From positions 186,001 to 250,000 of the forward strand of contig PAMZ01000006.1 in NCBI GenBank assembly GCA_002707495.1: a stretch of 64,000 nucleotides of DNA, written 5' to 3'. Below the pieces are notes generated by a model. It was given only the letters and a program-made list of their open reading frames with translations. It made no database searches and had not been told where the DNA came from. Shown here piece by piece: positions 61,412-64,000 of the stretch (position 1 is the stretch's first letter; each line of letters starts with the position of its first letter). This DNA is from Halobacteriovoraceae bacterium. Lineage in GTDB: Bacteria; Bdellovibrionota; Bacteriovoracia; Bacteriovoracales; Bacteriovoracaceae. The translations under genes were made by a program, and so were the position numbers.

Positions 61412-62680
61412 TATTTATTCTCCTGAGATATTCCAAGCCACAACTCTATGGCATCTATATGCCCCTCAAAATGTCTCATAAAATGCTTAGAAGCAGTATC
61501 ACTCGTTTCCATATTCTTAATGTCCTCAACAACTGCATTTAAATCATTATAGCTCTTAATAGAGTCAGAATCATAATCTCTAATGATGTCAAATTCGCTT
61601 GAGCGGTGTATTTTTGGACCTGTAAAGACTTTGCAGTTGGCCATATATGGCTCAAGCACGCTATGCACAGAAGAGCCAAAACCACCTCCCACATACGCAA
61701 TATCAAAAAGGCTATAAAGCTCACACAGGATTCCCTTTAAATTAATTAAATAAACACCTTTAAACTCAGGGTCGATACAATCTGTTTCCTTAGTCAGTTC
61801 AAAAAAAGGAATATTTTCCTGCTCCATTTTAGCTTTAAGATTTTCTATTTTTTCTTTTTTTAATTGGTGAGGAACTATAGTTAATATTGTGTTCGCACTT
61901 AAGCCTTTAATGAGTTCAAATTCTTCAGACCAGTAACTTCCCAAAATAAGTTTTTTCTTTTTTTCTTCATGGGAGCGGTTATTTAAGATATCTCTAAATT
62001 TGTGCCATAAAGGCCAACTATGATCTAAAGTTTCTTCACATGATTGAAGCCTATTAGAAATTTGAAGAATTCTAAAATCAAAAACCTCAATACTTTTAGC
62101 TGATACACTCAAATCATTGATCAATTTATTTTTCTCAACTTGGGAAACTGCAACTATTTTATCAAAGCTTTTGATACACCATTTATAATAAGCTTTAGCT
62201 AAAAAATTTTTTGATTCCTGTCCTTTCAAAGAAGCGGATATAAGATTGAAAGTTTTAGATTTTCTAATTCCGTAATCAATAAGCTCTGGGAAAAAATCAT
62301 ATCGACAAAGAAACAAATGCTCTGCCGTTAACCAAAGTCTGACATTGTGAAACTTAGACCAAGGTTGATAGCCAAGAATAGGTAGAATAAAGCTTCTTAC
62401 CTGCTGAGGATACTTTTTTACCAAAGCTTTAATTTTCTCATCCACACTCTCTGACGCATAGACGAGTTCAATCGTTTTATGACGGTTAATTAGACTTTGA
62501 ATTAACGGGTAAACCTGTTCTAACTCACCTTCCGAAGAGACCTCAAAAGCAAAGTCGGCCCTCTCCAAAAGTGGCCGTCTAAGAAGATTATTGTGTTCAA
62601 ATTCTACCCGTGCTTTAGCCTTCTTTGAGACCAAGGGAAGCAGATGCCTGACGATGGGATATATAACCACCCTAAATATA

Positions 62681-62700
<20 letters not shown>
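61411..62700 (-). CDS. waaA: 3-deoxy-D-manno-octulosonic acid (Kdo) transferase
   Basis: A 429-residue GT30 membrane-anchored enzyme that adds Kdo to lipid A. N-terminal membrane helix (YLYNIFRVVIYPIVRHLLPL), FEVSSEGELEQVYPLIQSLI, and the GT-B C-terminal half with GGGFGSSVHSVLEPYMANCKVFTGPKIHRSSEFD. The canonical SxGE site is SSEGE here. It overlaps the GT9 gene by 20 bases. Confidence 0.88.

Positions 62701-64000
<1,300 letters not shown>

Overview
The window is low-GC, densely packed bacterial chromosome with Gram-negative traits: Kdo transferase, an ADP-heptose-type GT9 transferase, LolC/E-like permease, beta-barrel and lipoproteins. A TIGR02147-family regulator, many small signal-peptide proteins, two adjacent secreted serine proteases and a secreted lysozyme-like protein suggest a Bdellovibrionota lineage, most likely a Halobacteriovorax/Bacteriovorax-type predator. 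That assignment is inference from gene content; no rRNA or marker phylogeny was possible. I see no insertion sequence, prophage or CRISPR array.

Layout. 1-2.5 kb: heme A synthase with a c-type cytochrome (aerobic respiration) and a lipoprotein. 2.6-6.3 kb: ankyrin-repeat lipoprotein, orphan C5 DNA methyltransferase, GT2 glycosyltransferase, sterol-desaturase-like enzyme. 6.3-16.2 kb: DUF547 protein, HNH nuclease, tRNA-Leu, M24-like protein, NAD(P)-binding protein, TIGR02147 regulator with secreted proteins, menB, and a two-gene unit encoding a lysozyme-like protein with SH3-like C-terminus. 16.4-24.1 kb: cyclic-nucleotide-gated K+ channel, frameshifted mnmA, alanine/Na+ symporter, subtilase and trypsin-like protease, each protease with its own terminator. 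24.1-28.4 kb: tilS-ftsH-folP and tRNA-Met. 28.5-29.7 kb: two small secreted proteins.

29.9-40.3 kb is the most unusual region. It holds a 2OG-Fe(II) oxygenase, a fold-type I PLP protein, a polytopic membrane protein, a GT4 glycosyltransferase, an 879-residue carbamoyltransferase with an ATP-grasp-like C-terminal extension, a PqqD-like 87-residue protein (start corrected to a TTG), a DUF418-like membrane protein, a fold-type III PLP decarboxylase-like protein, and two very short paralogous acidic peptides of 47 and 44 residues. The peptides and the PqqD-like recognition domain suggest an undescribed peptide-modification (RiPP-like or peptide-scaffold) system without radical SAM, YcaO or Lan enzymes. 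A 16-bp tandem duplication appears to have shortened one peptide.

40.3-45.2 kb: small membrane and secreted proteins, an M14-like carboxypeptidase coupled to an alpha/beta hydrolase, and a cysteine-peptidase-like lipoprotein. 45.3-49.4 kb: short-chain fatty acid transporter divergent from a two-subunit CoA-transferase and a ferredoxin, then an FAD oxidoreductase. 49.5-52.8 kb: Tex and a tyrosine recombinase. 52.8-58.3 kb: beta-oxidation fadI/fadJ in one unit with a LolC/E-like permease and a PilZ-like protein. 58.5-64 kb: beta-barrel protein, Flp-like pilin, and an envelope unit (hemB, GT9, waaA, dinucleotide-binding-like protein). The fatty acid transporter, CoA-transferase and fad genes together indicate use of fatty acids as carbon, as expected of an organism that digests prey lipid. 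Half of the 14 convergent protein-gene pairs share exactly four bases at overlapping stop codons.
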